From the NCBI GenBank assembly GCA_963753585.1, contig CAVWCU010000001.1, positions 1,302,001 to 1,366,000 on the forward strand: a DNA stretch of 64,000 nucleotides. The letters run 5' to 3'. The translations under genes and the position numbers were made by a program. The notes under the pieces were generated by a model that was not told where the DNA came from, ran no database searches, and saw only the letters and a program-made list of their open reading frames with translations. Of the stretch, positions 32,953-41,988 are shown piece by piece (positions within the stretch are counted from its first letter, which is position 1; every line of letters starts with the position of its first letter). Source of the stretch: VRUE01 sp963753585 (GTDB lineage Bacteria; Actinomycetota; Thermoleophilia; Solirubrobacterales; 70-9).

Positions 32953-33693
32953 CTACCTCAGCAACCGCCGCGCGAACAAGACGGCGGCGACCGCGGTGGC
33001 GAGATTGAGGCTGGAGACGCCCTCGCGCATCGGGATCGACAGCCGGGCGTCGGCGCGGTCGAGCAGCTCGTCGCTGAGGCCGTAGCGCTCGGTGCCGAAG
33101 GCGAGGATGGAGCGAGGCGATAGATCGCGCAGGTCGACGTCCTCGCCGGCGGGGTCGATGGCGACGAGCGGGCGCTCTCCCGCGGGCAGCGCCTCGACGG
33201 CCGCCACCGGCAAGGCGAAGTGCAACCCGGCGGCCCCACGCAGCGCCTCGGGGTGCCAGGGGTCGTTGCTGCCGGTGGTGAGGACCGCCGCGGCGTCGGC
33301 GGCCGCTGCCACCCGCACGCAGGCCCCCATGTTGCCCATGGTGCGCGGGTCCTCGAGCAGGACGACCGGAGCGGGTCTCCCATCCGCCAGCACCGCGGCC
33401 ACGTCGACCGGCGGGCGGCGGGCGATAGCGACGGCACCGGTTCGGGGGGCATGGGGGACCATCCGCTCGAGCTCCTTTGCACCAACCCGCTCGACGCGCC
33501 CGGCCAGCGAGCCCTCGAGGTCTGGGGCCAGCCCGGCCGCGAGGCGTTCCAGCTCCTCGGGGTCGGAGGCAACCGCCTCGACGATCTCGGCCCCGAAGCG
33601 CAGCGCGTGCTTGAGCGCGTGGAAGCCCTCGAGGACCGCCAGTCCGCGGTCGCGGCGGGCGGCACGGAAACGCTGCACGAGAGCATCGCTCAC
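32953..33693 (-). CDS. TrmH/SpoU family RNA 2'-O-methyltransferase
   Basis: SPOUT methyltransferase of 246 aa that transfers a methyl group from SAM to a ribose 2'-OH in rRNA or tRNA. The knot signatures are present: LLEDPRTMGNMGACVRVAAA (motif 1, about residue 115), ILAFGTERYGLSDELL (motif 2) and IPMREGVSSLNLATAVAAVLF (motif 3). An N-terminal substrate-binding region of about 100 residues precedes it (LEGFHALKHALRF). Target RNA unknown. Confidence 0.9.
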   Translation of the reverse strand: MSDALVQRFRAARRDRGLAVLEGFHALKHALRFGAEIVEAVASDPEELERLAAGLAPDLEGSLAGRVERVGAKELERMVPHAPRTGAVAIARRPPVDVAAVLADGRPAPVVLLEDPRTMGNMGACVRVAAAADAAAVLTTGSNDPWHPEALRGAAGLHFALPVAAVEALPAGERPLVAIDPAGEDVDLRDLSPRSILAFGTERYGLSDELLDRADARLSIPMREGVSSLNLATAVAAVLFARRLLR

Positions 33694-33712
33694 AGCCTCA
33701 TCATGACCCGAA

Positions 33713-34900
33713 TCAGGAGGTCGACGACGAGCTGACGACGGGTGCCTGGTCTCCGCCGTCGGCGAGCGAGTCGAGGAAGGCGGTCAGGTAACGGCCGATC
33801 ACCTTGCCGTTCTGCGCCGGCCACTGCGGTCGCTCGCTGAGGCTGGACGTCTCGCCGTGACCCCCGGTCGGCCGCCCGTAGAGGTACCGCGGCTCGCGGC
33901 CGGTCCAGAGGACTCCGCGCAGAATCGGGTCGAAGGGCTCGGGCTCGACGCCGGCCCCGCACTCGCAGGCGATAAGACGGGCCGCGACGTCGGCCTGCTG
34001 GGTCGCGATCCCTCCCTGCTTGATCGGGAACGCGGTTACGTCGCCGGCGGCGAAGACGCGCTCGGCGCCGATCGCCCTGCCGTACTCGTCGACGCCGACG
34101 AAGCCTTCGGGGTCATGGGGGGCGCCTACGACCTGCCGGCCCTCCAGGCGCGGCAGGCTGATCACGGTGTCGGCCTCGATGTCTTCGCCGGGCGCGACCC
34201 GCAGCCGCCCGGCCTCGAAGGCGACCGGGTGGGCGCCGGCGACGACCTCGACCCCGCGCTCCTCGAGCAGCTCGCCCATCTGCTCGCCGGCGCGGTGGCC
34301 GAAGAGCTCCAACGGCGCGTCCTCCGGGGTGACGACCGTGAGGCGAGTGCGGCCGGGGCGCGCCCTCGCCAGCTCGCCGGCGGCGAACAGAGCCAGCTCG
34401 TAGAGCGGCAGCGCCCAGCTGGGCCCACCGGGCATCGTGAAGACGAGGCTGCGCAGCCGCCCGGCGCGCAGGTCGGCGACGACGTCCCCGACCTGGCCCT
34501 CGTCGGCAGCTCCCCAGAAGGTGACGGCACCCGGGACCGCCCAGAGCATCCGCACGCCGGTTGCGAGCAGGAGGAAGTCGTAGGAGAGCCGCTCTCCGTC
34601 GCGGGTCGTGGCGAGCCTTCTCCCGGGGTCGACCGAGACGATCCCATCGGCGTGAAAGGAGGCGCCGCAGCATGAGGCCAGCGCCTCCATGTCGTAGCGG
34701 AATATCCGTGCGGCCCCGTAGGGCTCGCCGACGGCAAACGGGCGGAAGGCGAACTCGCGTCGCGGGTCGCGCATCTCGACCTCGACCAGCTCGCCGGCGA
34801 GATCGCGCAGGGCCAGCGCAGCCTCAACGCCGGCGATGCCGGCACCGGCGATCAGCACCCGTGCCCTCTCGCCTTCTCGGTGCTCTATCTGACTCGCCAT
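33713..34900 (-). CDS. FAD-dependent pyridine nucleotide-disulfide/NDH-2-like oxidoreductase
   Basis: 395-aa flavoprotein of the type II NADH dehydrogenase and sulfide:quinone oxidoreductase group. Seen: first FAD loop VLIAGAGIAGVEAALAL (about residue 14), LLLATGVR, and the second FAD motif FAAGDVTAFPIKQGGIATQQADVAARLIA (cited by position about 285-313; motif GD-x-x-x-F-P-x-K-Q). The sequence lacks an obvious redox Cys pair, which argues against sulfide:quinone activity. No C-terminal membrane anchor is evident. Shares the strand with, and is 19 nt downstream of, the SpoU gene start region. Confidence 0.8.
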   Translation of the reverse strand: MASQIEHREGERARVLIAGAGIAGVEAALALRDLAGELVEVEMRDPRREFAFRPFAVGEPYGAARIFRYDMEALASCCGASFHADGIVSVDPGRRLATTRDGERLSYDFLLLATGVRMLWAVPGAVTFWGAADEGQVGDVVADLRAGRLRSLVFTMPGGPSWALPLYELALFAAGELARARPGRTRLTVVTPEDAPLELFGHRAGEQMGELLEERGVEVVAGAHPVAFEAGRLRVAPGEDIEADTVISLPRLEGRQVVGAPHDPEGFVGVDEYGRAIGAERVFAAGDVTAFPIKQGGIATQQADVAARLIACECGAGVEPEPFDPILRGVLWTGREPRYLYGRPTGGHGETSSLSERPQWPAQNGKVIGRYLTAFLDSLADGGDQAPVVSSSSTS

Positions 34901-35021
34901 GGCACGACCCTACGTCCGGGGCGAGTCGAGTCCATCCGCAGGAACCCGCCGATTCGGCTACGGATTTTCCGCGGGCGGCCCGGCACGAAAGAGCGTAACC
35001 CCGGCGGTCAGACGTCGCGCG

Positions 35022-35696
35022 TCAGGCCGCCGCGTTCCTGGGTGGGCCGAGCACCGAGATCACGTCCTGGTCGGACACCTGCGAGAAGTCCCGGTACCAC
35101 TGCCCCACCCCGTAGAGCTGCGGCGGTTCGGCCAGACAGACGACCTCATCGGCCTCTCCGCGCAGCCGCGCGGCCGAGTCGGGCGCGCAGACGGGAACGG
35201 CGAGGACGAGGCGGCGCGGCCCCCGGCGACGGATCGCCCGCAGCGCCGCGGTGTCGGTGACCCCGGTGGCGACGCCGTCGTCGACGACGACGACGGTGCG
35301 GCCCCTCAGCTCCATCGCCTGTCTGTCTCCGCGGTAGGCGGCGACCCGCCGGCGCAACTCGGTGGTCTCGCGATCGACGATCGAATCAAGCACGCCACCG
35401 CTGATCCCGAGGACCGCCAGCGCCTCGGCGTCGAAGACGCGGGTGCCGTCCTCGGCGATCGCCCCGATTCCGTACTCGGGATTGTGGGGAGCGCCGAGCT
35501 TGCGCACGGCGAGGATCTCCAGTGGCGCATGAAGCGCCGCCGCCACCTCACCGGCCACGGGAACGCCCCCGCGCGGCAGCCCGACGACAACCGGATCCTC
35601 CCCGGCCAGCGGCAGCAACTGTGCAGCCAGCCGGCGCCCGGCATCGCGGCGGTCGCGGAACCGCGTGGGCTGGGGATCCCCGTTTGCCGAAGCCAT
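35022..35696 (-). CDS. Phosphoribosyltransferase-fold protein
   Basis: 224-aa type I phosphoribosyltransferase-like protein. Seen: VVVGLPRGGVPVAGEVA (about residue 37), ILAVRKLGAPHNPEYGIGA (about 63), the central helical insert, and the PRPP loop VVVVDDGVATGVTDTAAL (about 135). This matches the stand-alone family seen in many actinobacteria, often near dienelactone hydrolase genes; substrate unknown. ATG 35696 is chosen because the motif RFRDRRDAGRRLA starts soon after; the longer frame to 35885 runs through non-coding-like sequence. Confidence 0.87.
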   Translation of the reverse strand: MASANGDPQPTRFRDRRDAGRRLAAQLLPLAGEDPVVVGLPRGGVPVAGEVAAALHAPLEILAVRKLGAPHNPEYGIGAIAEDGTRVFDAEALAVLGISGGVLDSIVDRETTELRRRVAAYRGDRQAMELRGRTVVVVDDGVATGVTDTAALRAIRRRGPRRLVLAVPVCAPDSAARLRGEADEVVCLAEPPQLYGVGQWYRDFSQVSDQDVISVLGPPRNAAA

Positions 35697-36033
35697 CCTC
35701 GGCCGATTGTCCAGTGGCTCGGGGCCGGGGGCATCGGTGTATTGCCCCCGCATCTGTTCGGCTTTTCCCGGATACCCGACGATGCGACCGCCGTTTAGAT
35801 TCGGTCCAGTGGTGGAGAGGACATCATGAACTGCACGGAGGGAGCCGATCGTGATCGGCGTCGACGGCCTCGGCCAAACGGGCACGCGGGCGAAAACGCG
35901 CGCCCCGCAGCCCGACGCGGATCATCGCCAGCGACTCCTCACCCGCCAGGCCATGCCTGGCGGGTGAGGTAGGCGCGGCCCGCGGCGGGGCCGAGCGGGC
36001 TGGCTGGGCACCCATCCGGGTAGAGGGGGTGCC
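35697..36033. other. 337-nt divergent intergenic region with 15-bp hairpin
   Basis: No secure gene. A perfect hairpin (35937-35951 with 35955-35969, loop CAT) lies about 65 nt before phoD. A 48-codon frame from ATG 35826 has a fair Shine-Dalgarno (GGAGAGGAC) but its Arg/Pro-rich product looks random and its last codons run through the hairpin, so I do not call it. Otherwise this is presumably the promoter region of phoD and the phosphoribosyltransferase gene. Confidence 0.5.
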
Positions 36034-37677
36034 ATGCCGAATCTCATCCTCGGGCCGCTGCTCCGCTACGTCTCGGAAACCGAGGCGACGGTCTGGGTCG
36101 AGACCGACGAGCCTTGCGAGGTCGAGGTGCTCGCGCGTCGCGAGCGGACCTTCGGGGTCGGGGGGCACCACTACGCGCTGGTGCGGATCGAGGGGCTCGA
36201 GCCGGGCGGTTTCTACGAGTACGGGGTCGCCCTCGACGGCGAGCCCGCCTGGCCGGCAGCGGACCATGACCTGCCGCCCAGCGCAATATGCACGCTGGAG
36301 CCCGGCAAGCCACTCGACGTCTGCTTCGGCTCGTGCCGGGTGGCCGTCCCCCACGAGGAGCCATACACGCTGACCCAGGACGAGCACGACGACGGCCATG
36401 AGCTCGACGCCCTGCGCGTACTGGCGGCGCAGATGGCGCGCCAGGAGCGCAGCGAGTGGCCCGAGCTGCTCTTCCTGCTCGGCGACCAGATCTACGTCGA
36501 CGAGGGCTCGCCGCGCACGCGCGAGAAGATCCGCGCCAAGCGCGACATCAGCCGGCCCCCAGGCGAAGAGGTGATCGACTTCGAGGAGTACACCTGGCTC
36601 TACGAAGAGTCGTGGAGAGATCCGCTGATCCGCTGGCTCTTCTCGACCGTCTCGATCTCGATGGCCTGGGACGACCACGACATGAGCGACGACTGGAACA
36701 TCTCGCGCTCCTGGCACGAGGAGATGGACCGAAAGGAGTGGTGGCACGAGCGCGCCGTCGACGGCATCGCCAGCTACTGGATATACCAGCACCTCGGCAA
36801 CCTCTCGCCGCGCGAGCTGGACGACAACGACGTCTACGCCAAGGTGCGGGGCAACCCCGACGCGACCGAGGTGCTGTGCAACTGGGCGCGGGAGATCGAA
36901 TCGACGGCTGCCGGCACGCGCTGGAGCTACTGCCGTGACCTCGACGGGGTGCGGGCGATCTTCCTCGACTCGCGCGCCTCCCGCGTGCTCTCCGAGGAGC
37001 GCCGCTCGATGTTCGACGACGAGGTTTGGGAGTGGATCGTCGATCACGCCAGCGGCGACTTCGACCACCTTCTACTGGCGACCACCGTTCCCTACCTGCT
37101 CTCCCCCGGCTTCCACCACCTCGAGGCGTGGAACGAGCGCCTCTGCGACGGCGCCTGGGGGCATCTCGTGGCGCGCGGCAGCGAGCAGCTGCGGCGCGCC
37201 CTCGACTTCGACCACTGGGCCGCCTTCCAGTTCTCCTTCCAGCGCCTGCGCGAGCTGCTCGAAGAGGTCGGCTCCGGCAAGCGGGGCAAGGCGCCGGCCT
37301 CGATCGTGCTCCTCTCTGGCGACGTCCACCATGCCTACCTCTGCGACGTCGCCTTCCGGCCCGAGGCGGGCATGCAGAGCGCCGTCTACCAAGCCGTCTG
37401 CTCGCCCTACCGCAACCCACTCGACGCGAAGGAGCGCCAGGTCATCCGAGCCGGCTTCTCGCGCCCCTTCACCGCCGCCGCCCGCGGCCTGGCCCGCCTC
37501 TCCGGCGCCCCCGACCCCGGTATCCGCTGGCGCCTGCGCGAGGGCCCCTACTTCGACAACCAGGTCGCCACCCTGCGCCTCGACGGCCGCAAGGCGATCG
37601 CCCGCCTCGACAAGACCGTCGCCGGCGACGAGGAGGAGCAGGCGCTGGAGAAGACCTTCGAGCGCCGCATCGCATAG
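36034..37677 (+). CDS. PhoD-like alkaline phosphatase/phosphodiesterase
   Basis: 547-aa metallophosphatase. N-terminal immunoglobulin-like part (LILGPLLRYVSETEATVWVET), then VCFGSCRVAVPHE, LLFLLGDQIYVDEG (metal ligand Asp, about residue 150), MAWDDHDMSDDWN (about 210) and LLSGDVHHAYLCDV (about 425), the PhoD set for Ca2+/Fe3+ centres. No Tat signal is present at the start chosen, unlike secreted PhoD; it belongs to the cytoplasmic-looking subgroup. Possible roles in phosphodiester turnover are inference. A 19-bp hairpin begins right at the stop codon. Confidence 0.87.
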   Translation: MPNLILGPLLRYVSETEATVWVETDEPCEVEVLARRERTFGVGGHHYALVRIEGLEPGGFYEYGVALDGEPAWPAADHDLPPSAICTLEPGKPLDVCFGSCRVAVPHEEPYTLTQDEHDDGHELDALRVLAAQMARQERSEWPELLFLLGDQIYVDEGSPRTREKIRAKRDISRPPGEEVIDFEEYTWLYEESWRDPLIRWLFSTVSISMAWDDHDMSDDWNISRSWHEEMDRKEWWHERAVDGIASYWIYQHLGNLSPRELDDNDVYAKVRGNPDATEVLCNWAREIESTAAGTRWSYCRDLDGVRAIFLDSRASRVLSEERRSMFDDEVWEWIVDHASGDFDHLLLATTVPYLLSPGFHHLEAWNERLCDGAWGHLVARGSEQLRRALDFDHWAAFQFSFQRLRELLEEVGSGKRGKAPASIVLLSGDVHHAYLCDVAFRPEAGMQSAVYQAVCSPYRNPLDAKERQVIRAGFSRPFTAAARGLARLSGAPDPGIRWRLREGPYFDNQVATLRLDGRKAIARLDKTVAGDEEEQALEKTFERRIA

Positions 37678-37723
37678 CGACTGGGCGATTGACCCCCGTA
37701 TAGCGGGGTCAATCGCCCAGTCG
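37678..37723. terminator. 19-bp hairpin between convergent phoD and small gene
   Basis: Perfect inverted repeat 37678-37696 with 37705-37723, 8-nt loop, filling the gap between the phoD stop (37677) and the stop of the minus-strand gene (37726). No U-tract on either strand. Best read as a bidirectional transcript end or barrier. Confidence 0.65.
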
Positions 37724-37725
37724 GC

Positions 37726-37959
37726 TCAGTGGCCGCGAATCTGGAAGCGGCCCGGCCGCTGCAGGGAGTCGCCAAGGATGAGGCGGGCGCGGTAGTAGAG
37801 GGCTTCGAAAGCCTGGGTGTCGAGCTCGTCGACGTCTTTCCTCTCGCGTCCTGGCTGGGTACTACTGCCTTCGGCGGGACCCCCTCCGACCGGCTGACGC
37901 AAGACGCCGTTCAACCTGCCGCGAGAGACAAACGTGGTGTGGCTGGGCTCAGGGCTCAC
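37726..37959 (-). CDS. Small hypothetical protein
   Basis: 77-aa frame, unrecognised. It is called because AAAGGAGAG lies 7 nt before GTG 37959, because the 3' end is framed by a strong hairpin, and because the C-terminal half (DELDTQAFEALYYRARLILGDSLQRPGRF) reads as a plausible acidic then helical segment. The N-terminal half (Gly/Pro/Ser/Thr rich) looks disordered. The opposite strand is also open, so a wrong-strand call is possible. The 163 nt upstream (37960-38122) contain A/T-rich promoter-like sequence and the hairpin 38076-38113. Confidence 0.45.
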   Translation of the reverse strand: MSPEPSHTTFVSRGRLNGVLRQPVGGGPAEGSSTQPGRERKDVDELDTQAFEALYYRARLILGDSLQRPGRFQIRGH

Positions 37960-38075
37960 CGACTCTCTCCTTTCTTGGGTTTATTGACCACCTAACTCAA
38001 GAATAGCAGGTCAGCAATTGGCTTGGGCTGCCGCCTACCATTGCCTCAGTGGCGATCAGCACGTGGATGGTGGTA

Positions 38076-38113
38076 GGGACGGGGCGCTACCCGGCAAGAG
38101 AGCGCCCCGTCCC
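38076..38113 (-). terminator. 13-bp hairpin downstream of cysA, no U-tract
   Basis: Perfect inverted repeat 38076-38088 with 38101-38113 and a 12-nt loop, beginning 10 nt beyond the cysA stop in the transcribed direction. Probable 3' end of the sulfate operon transcript, though no T-run follows. Confidence 0.6.
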
Positions 38114-38122
38114 GTCACCCCT

Positions 38123-39165
38123 TCAGGCGGCTGCAGATACCTCTGCGTCGTCGCCCCCGTCTGGGTCGCGGGGAGTCGAGGCCCCACCCCCGTCGGGCGG
38201 CGGGACATCACCGCTGAAGCTCTTGGTCTGCCCGGGCCGCAGGTAGACGATCTGGCCCTCGCGCAGCTCCAGCTTCTGGAGTTCGGCGCGGGTCAGCTGG
38301 GCCCAGACCTCGGTGCCGTCGCCGAGCACGAACTCGACCCGGATCTCGAAGCCGAGGGCGACGATGCGCTGCACCATCGCCTCCTCGGCGCCGTCGTCGC
38401 GGTCGAGCACGACGGCCATGTCGTGCGGCCGCACGAAGTGCTCGCCGAGCCGGTTGACCTCGCCGACGAAGCTCATCACGAACTCGTTGGCCGGGTGGTC
38501 GTAGAGGTCGTCGGCGCTGCCCGACTGCTCGACCCTCCCCTCGTTCATCACCACCAGCTGCTCGGCGACGTCCATCGCCTCCTCCTGGTCGTGGGTGACG
38601 AAGATCGTCGTCACGTGCATCTCGTCGTGGAGGCGGCGCAGCCAGGTGCGCAGGTCCTTGCGCACCTTCGCGTCGAGCGCCCCGAAGGGCTCGTCGAGCA
38701 GCAGCACCTGCGGCTCGACCGCCAGCGCCCGGGCCAGAGCCATGCGCTGGCGCTGGCCGCCGGAGAGCTGGTCGGGGTAGCGCTCGGCCAGCCCGTCGAG
38801 CTGCACCAGGCGCAGCAGCTCGTGCACGCGGTCGCTGATCTGTGGCCTTGTCCCACTTGCGGATCTTGAGACCGAAGGCGACGTTGCCGAACACGGTCAT
38901 GTGCTTGAAGGCGGCGTAGTGCTGGAAGACGAAGCCGACCTCGCGCTTCTGGGCCGGGTTTGGCCGTCGCGTCCTCGCCGTTGATCGTCACCCTGCCGGC
39001 GTCGAGCGTCTCCAGCCCGGCGATCGCCCGCAGCAGCGTCGACTTGCCGCTGCCGCTGGGCCCGAGCAGGGCGGTCAGCGAGCCTTCCGGCACGTCGATC
39101 GAGACGTCGTCCAGAGCCTGAAAGTCACCGAAGCGCTTGTACGCTCCCTCGACTGCGATTCCCAT
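38123..39165 (-). pseudogene. cysA: Sulfate/thiosulfate ABC transporter ATPase CysA, two +1 frameshifts
   Basis: Cytoplasmic ATPase of the sulfate importer. All pieces are present but in three frames: start MGIAVEGAYKRFGDFQALDD at 39165 (GGAGG 8 nt upstream) with Walker A LLGPSGSGKSTLLRAIAG; after a +1 shift near 38957 (a CCC/TTT run) HMTVFGNVAFGLKIRKWDKA; after another +1 near 38840 the signature LSGGQRQRMALARALA, Walker B LLLDEPFGALD, H-loop FVTHDQEEAMD and a C-terminal TOBE-like part with a Pro/Gly tail. Removing one base at each site restores a full gene of about 347 codons. Sequencing error is as likely as decay, because sbp and cysT are intact. Confidence 0.8.
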
Positions 39166-40035
39166 CAGGAACCCTCCTTCGTCGTTGGAAGTTGAGACCG
39201 CCAGCTCGGCGGCGGGCAAGCGAGCCGCCGCTCGCCTTCGCCTTGCGGCCGCCGACGCTCATCAGCAGCAGCGTGGTGAGGGCGAGCAGGGCGAGCACGA
39301 TCGCGCCGGCGTAGGCGGCTTCCTCGTTGAACTGCTCGAAGGCCTTGGCGACGAACAGCGGCAGGGTCTCGGTCTCGCCGGAGATCGAGCCGGAGACGAT
39401 CGTCACCGCGCCGAACTCGCCGAGCACGCGAGCGGTGGTGAGGACGACGCCGTAGGCGACGCCCCAGCGGATCGCCGGCAGGGTCACGCGCCAGAAGGTC
39501 TGCCAGGCGTTGGCGCCGAGGGTCGAGGCGGCCTGCTCCTGCTCGGTGCCGATCTCCTGCAGCACCGGCACCGTCTCCCTGACGACGAAAGGCAGCGAGA
39601 CGAAGATGCTGGCGAGGACCATCGCCGGCCAGGAGAAGAGGATCTGGATGCCCGCATTCCTCCAGGCTCGGCCCGAACCAGCCGTCGTTACCGTAGAGCA
39701 GGAACAGGGAGAGGCCGACCACGATCGGCGAGATCGCGAACGGCAGGTTGATGATCGCGTCGACGATGCGCGTTGCCCCGCCAGCGGTGACGAACCAGCA
39801 ACAGCGCGCAGCCGACGCCGAAGACCGTGTTCAGCGGTACCGCAACGGCAACCATCAGCAGGGTGAGCTGGATCGAGTGGAGGGCCTCGGGCGAGGTCAT
39901 CGCTTCGACCGGCGGCCCGATGCCGTGCTCGAAGGTCTTGTAGAAGATCATCGCGACAGGCGCCAGCAGCAGCAGGCCGAGGTAGCCGAAGGCGAGGGTG
40001 CGCAGGCCCCACTTGGCGGGCACGGTGGGGGTCAT
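39165..40035 (-). pseudogene. cysW: Sulfate ABC transporter permease CysW, at least two +1 frameshifts
   Basis: Inner-membrane permease. Start MTPTVPAKWGLRTLAFGYLG at 40035, overlapping the cysT stop (ATGA). The frame breaks near 39785 (after GCALLLVRHRW), continues +1 as IVDAIINLPFA-like and VVGLSLFLLYGNDGWFGPSLE, breaks again near 39665, then continues as GIQILFSWPAMVLASIFVSLPFVVRETVPVL and the permease EAA loop QEQAASTLGANAWQTFWRVTLPAI to about 39220. The 3' end is unclear: one frame ends at 39165 as TGATG overlapping cysA, another runs on to 39125. All required helices can be found once the shifts are removed. Confidence 0.78.
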
Positions 40036-40934
40036 GACCCACCCCCGACCTGCGAGCGACTGATGACGCGGTTGATGGTGCGGACCAGAATTCCCCGTTT
40101 CTCGCCATGCGTGCCGGAGCGGGCAAAGAGGCTGACGAGGATCAGCATCAGCACCGAGAGCGCCAGCAGCACCACCGAGACGGCCGAGGCACCGGGGACG
40201 TTGCCGGACTCGATCTGGCTGCGGATGAAGACCGAGGAGACCTCGGTCTCGAAGGGGATGTTGCCGGAGATCAGGATCAGCGATCCGTACTCGCCCAGCG
40301 CCCGGGCGAAGGCGAGCATGACGCCGGCGATGATGCCGGGCATCAGGTTGGGGAAGATGATGCGACGAAAGGTGGTGAAGCCGCCGGCGCCGAGCGAGGT
40401 CGACGCCTCCTCCATCTCGCGGTCCATCTCCATCAGCAGCGGCTGCACCGAGCGGACGACGAAGGGAAGGGTGATGAAGCAGAGCGCCATCACCACCGCC
40501 ACCCGGGTGAAGGCGACGTTGAGCCCAATCGGACTGTCGGACCCGTAGAGCGTCAGCAGGGTGAGGCCGGCGACGATCGTCGGCAATGCGAAGGGGAGGT
40601 CGATCAAGGCATTGACCGCCGCCTTGCCGCGGAACTCGTCGCGGACCAGGACCCAGGCGATGACCGTGCCGAAGACGGAGTTGATCGCGACGACGATCAG
40701 CGAGCAGACCACGGTCAGTTTCAGCGCCGCCATCGCTTGCTCGCCGGTAACCGACTTCCAGAAGGCATCGAGCCCACTGGAGAGCGAGCTGTCGACCACC
40801 GCCGCCAACGGCAGCATCACCATCAGCGACAGGTAGAGGACGACCAGGCCTCGGCCGAGGCCGGTGCCGAGCCCGGGCAGGCGGATGCCCGCCCGGGGTG
40901 GAACCGTTGTCAAAGTTGCCGGGTGACCCTCCAT
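40032..40934 (-). CDS. cysT: Sulfate ABC transporter permease CysT
   Basis: 300-aa inner-membrane permease of the sulfate importer. Six helices (for example GLVVLYLSLMVMLPLAAVV, LTVVCSLIVVAINSVFGTVIAWVLV, FALPTIVAGLTLLTL), the subunit motif LIDLPFALPTIVAGLTLLTLYG and the EAA cytoplasmic loop MEEASTSLGAGGFTTFRRIIFPNLMPGI that docks on CysA. ATG 40934 overlaps the stop of sbp as TGATG, and its own stop overlaps cysW as ATGA, so translation is coupled through the operon. Confidence 0.93.
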   Translation of the reverse strand: MEGHPATLTTVPPRAGIRLPGLGTGLGRGLVVLYLSLMVMLPLAAVVDSSLSSGLDAFWKSVTGEQAMAALKLTVVCSLIVVAINSVFGTVIAWVLVRDEFRGKAAVNALIDLPFALPTIVAGLTLLTLYGSDSPIGLNVAFTRVAVVMALCFITLPFVVRSVQPLLMEMDREMEEASTSLGAGGFTTFRRIIFPNLMPGIIAGVMLAFARALGEYGSLILISGNIPFETEVSSVFIRSQIESGNVPGASAVSVVLLALSVLMLILVSLFARSGTHGEKRGILVRTINRVISRSQVGGGS

Positions 40935-41968
40935 CAGCCGCTCGTCGAGACTCCGAGTTCCTTCTCGATCTCGGCCACGGAGCCGGTTTCGTCGTCGAAG
41001 AACTCGTCGTTGACCTTTTCCCAGCCGCCGAACTCGGCGATCGTGAAGAGGTCCTCGGGCGTCGGGAACTGCTTCGGGTCGACCAGGTCCGGGTTGACCG
41101 GGCGGTAGCCGTTCTCGGCCCACAGTTCCTGGCCGGCGTCGGACCAGATGTAGTCGAGGAAGGCCTGGGCGGCCTCGGGCGCGTCTTTGGTGACCGCGAT
41201 CGGAGTCTCGATCAGGATCGTGCTCGGCGGGATGACGTAGTCGACGTCCTCGCCCTCTTCCTGGGCCTTGATCGCCTCGTTCTCGTAGCCGAGCAGCACG
41301 TCGCCCTCGCCCTGGGTGAAGGCGGCGAGCGCGTCACGGGCGCTGCCCGGCTGCACCACCGTCTTCTCCAGCACGGTCTTGACCGCGTCGAGCGCCTGCT
41401 GGGGGGATTTGCCCTGGTGCAGCTGCGAGCCGTAGATCGCCATGATGTTCCAGCGCGCAGCGCCGGAGCTGAAGGGGTTGGGCGTGATGATCTCGACGTC
41501 CTTGGTCAGCAGGTCGTCGAGCGACTCGAGGCCCTCGGGGTTGTCCTTGCGCACGGTCATCACCACGACCGAGTCCTGGGCGATGCCCTTGTACTCGTTC
41601 TTGTCCCAGCCGGGCGCGACCTGGCCCGATTCGACCAGGCGGATCATGTCGCCGCCCTGGGCGAAGTGGACGACGGAAGCGGGCTGGCCGGCCTCGACCG
41701 CGCGGCTCTGGTCGCCGGAGGCGCCGAAGGAGTTGCTGAAGCTGACGTCCACCCCCGCCGGGGTTCCTTCGAAACCGGGCTCGAGAGCTTCCTCGTAGAC
41801 GGCCTCGGGAGTCGAGTAGCCGACCACGTCGAGCTTGCCGCCGGAGGATCCGGTCGCCGAGTCGTCTCCTCCCCCGCAACCCGCGACGACGACCATGGCG
41901 GCGACCGCCAGTGCGAACAGGAGGCCAAAGTTGACTCTATGCCGGGTCGACTTGCGAGCTGCTCTCAT
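40934..41968 (-). CDS. Sulfate-binding lipoprotein of the ABC importer
   Basis: 344-aa solute-binding lipoprotein (Sbp/CysP type). N-terminal signal with lipobox VVVAGCGGG (Cys about residue 31), then KLDVVGYSTPEAVYEEALEPGF, SFSNSFGASGDQSRAVEAGQPASVV (sulfate-contact region), NPFSSGAARWNIMAIYGS and YENEAIKAQEEGEDVDYVIPP, the family order. First gene of the sbp-cysT-cysW-cysA operon. ATG 41968 has AAGGGA about 10 nt upstream. Two direct repeats lie in the leader (41989-42020). Whether sulfate or thiosulfate is preferred cannot be told. Confidence 0.92.
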   Translation of the reverse strand: MRAARKSTRHRVNFGLLFALAVAAMVVVAGCGGGDDSATGSSGGKLDVVGYSTPEAVYEEALEPGFEGTPAGVDVSFSNSFGASGDQSRAVEAGQPASVVHFAQGGDMIRLVESGQVAPGWDKNEYKGIAQDSVVVMTVRKDNPEGLESLDDLLTKDVEIITPNPFSSGAARWNIMAIYGSQLHQGKSPQQALDAVKTVLEKTVVQPGSARDALAAFTQGEGDVLLGYENEAIKAQEEGEDVDYVIPPSTILIETPIAVTKDAPEAAQAFLDYIWSDAGQELWAENGYRPVNPDLVDPKQFPTPEDLFTIAEFGGWEKVNDEFFDDETGSVAEIEKELGVSTSG

Positions 41969-41988
41969 GGAACAGAATCCCTTCTTTG

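Noticed and set aside
33713..34900. Sulfide:quinone oxidoreductase
   Set aside because: Tempting beside sulfur genes, but the catalytic cysteines are not visible; kept as NDH-2-like.
35826..35972. 48-codon frame upstream of phoD
   Set aside because: Random Arg/Pro-rich composition and its end lies in a hairpin, despite a fair ribosome site.
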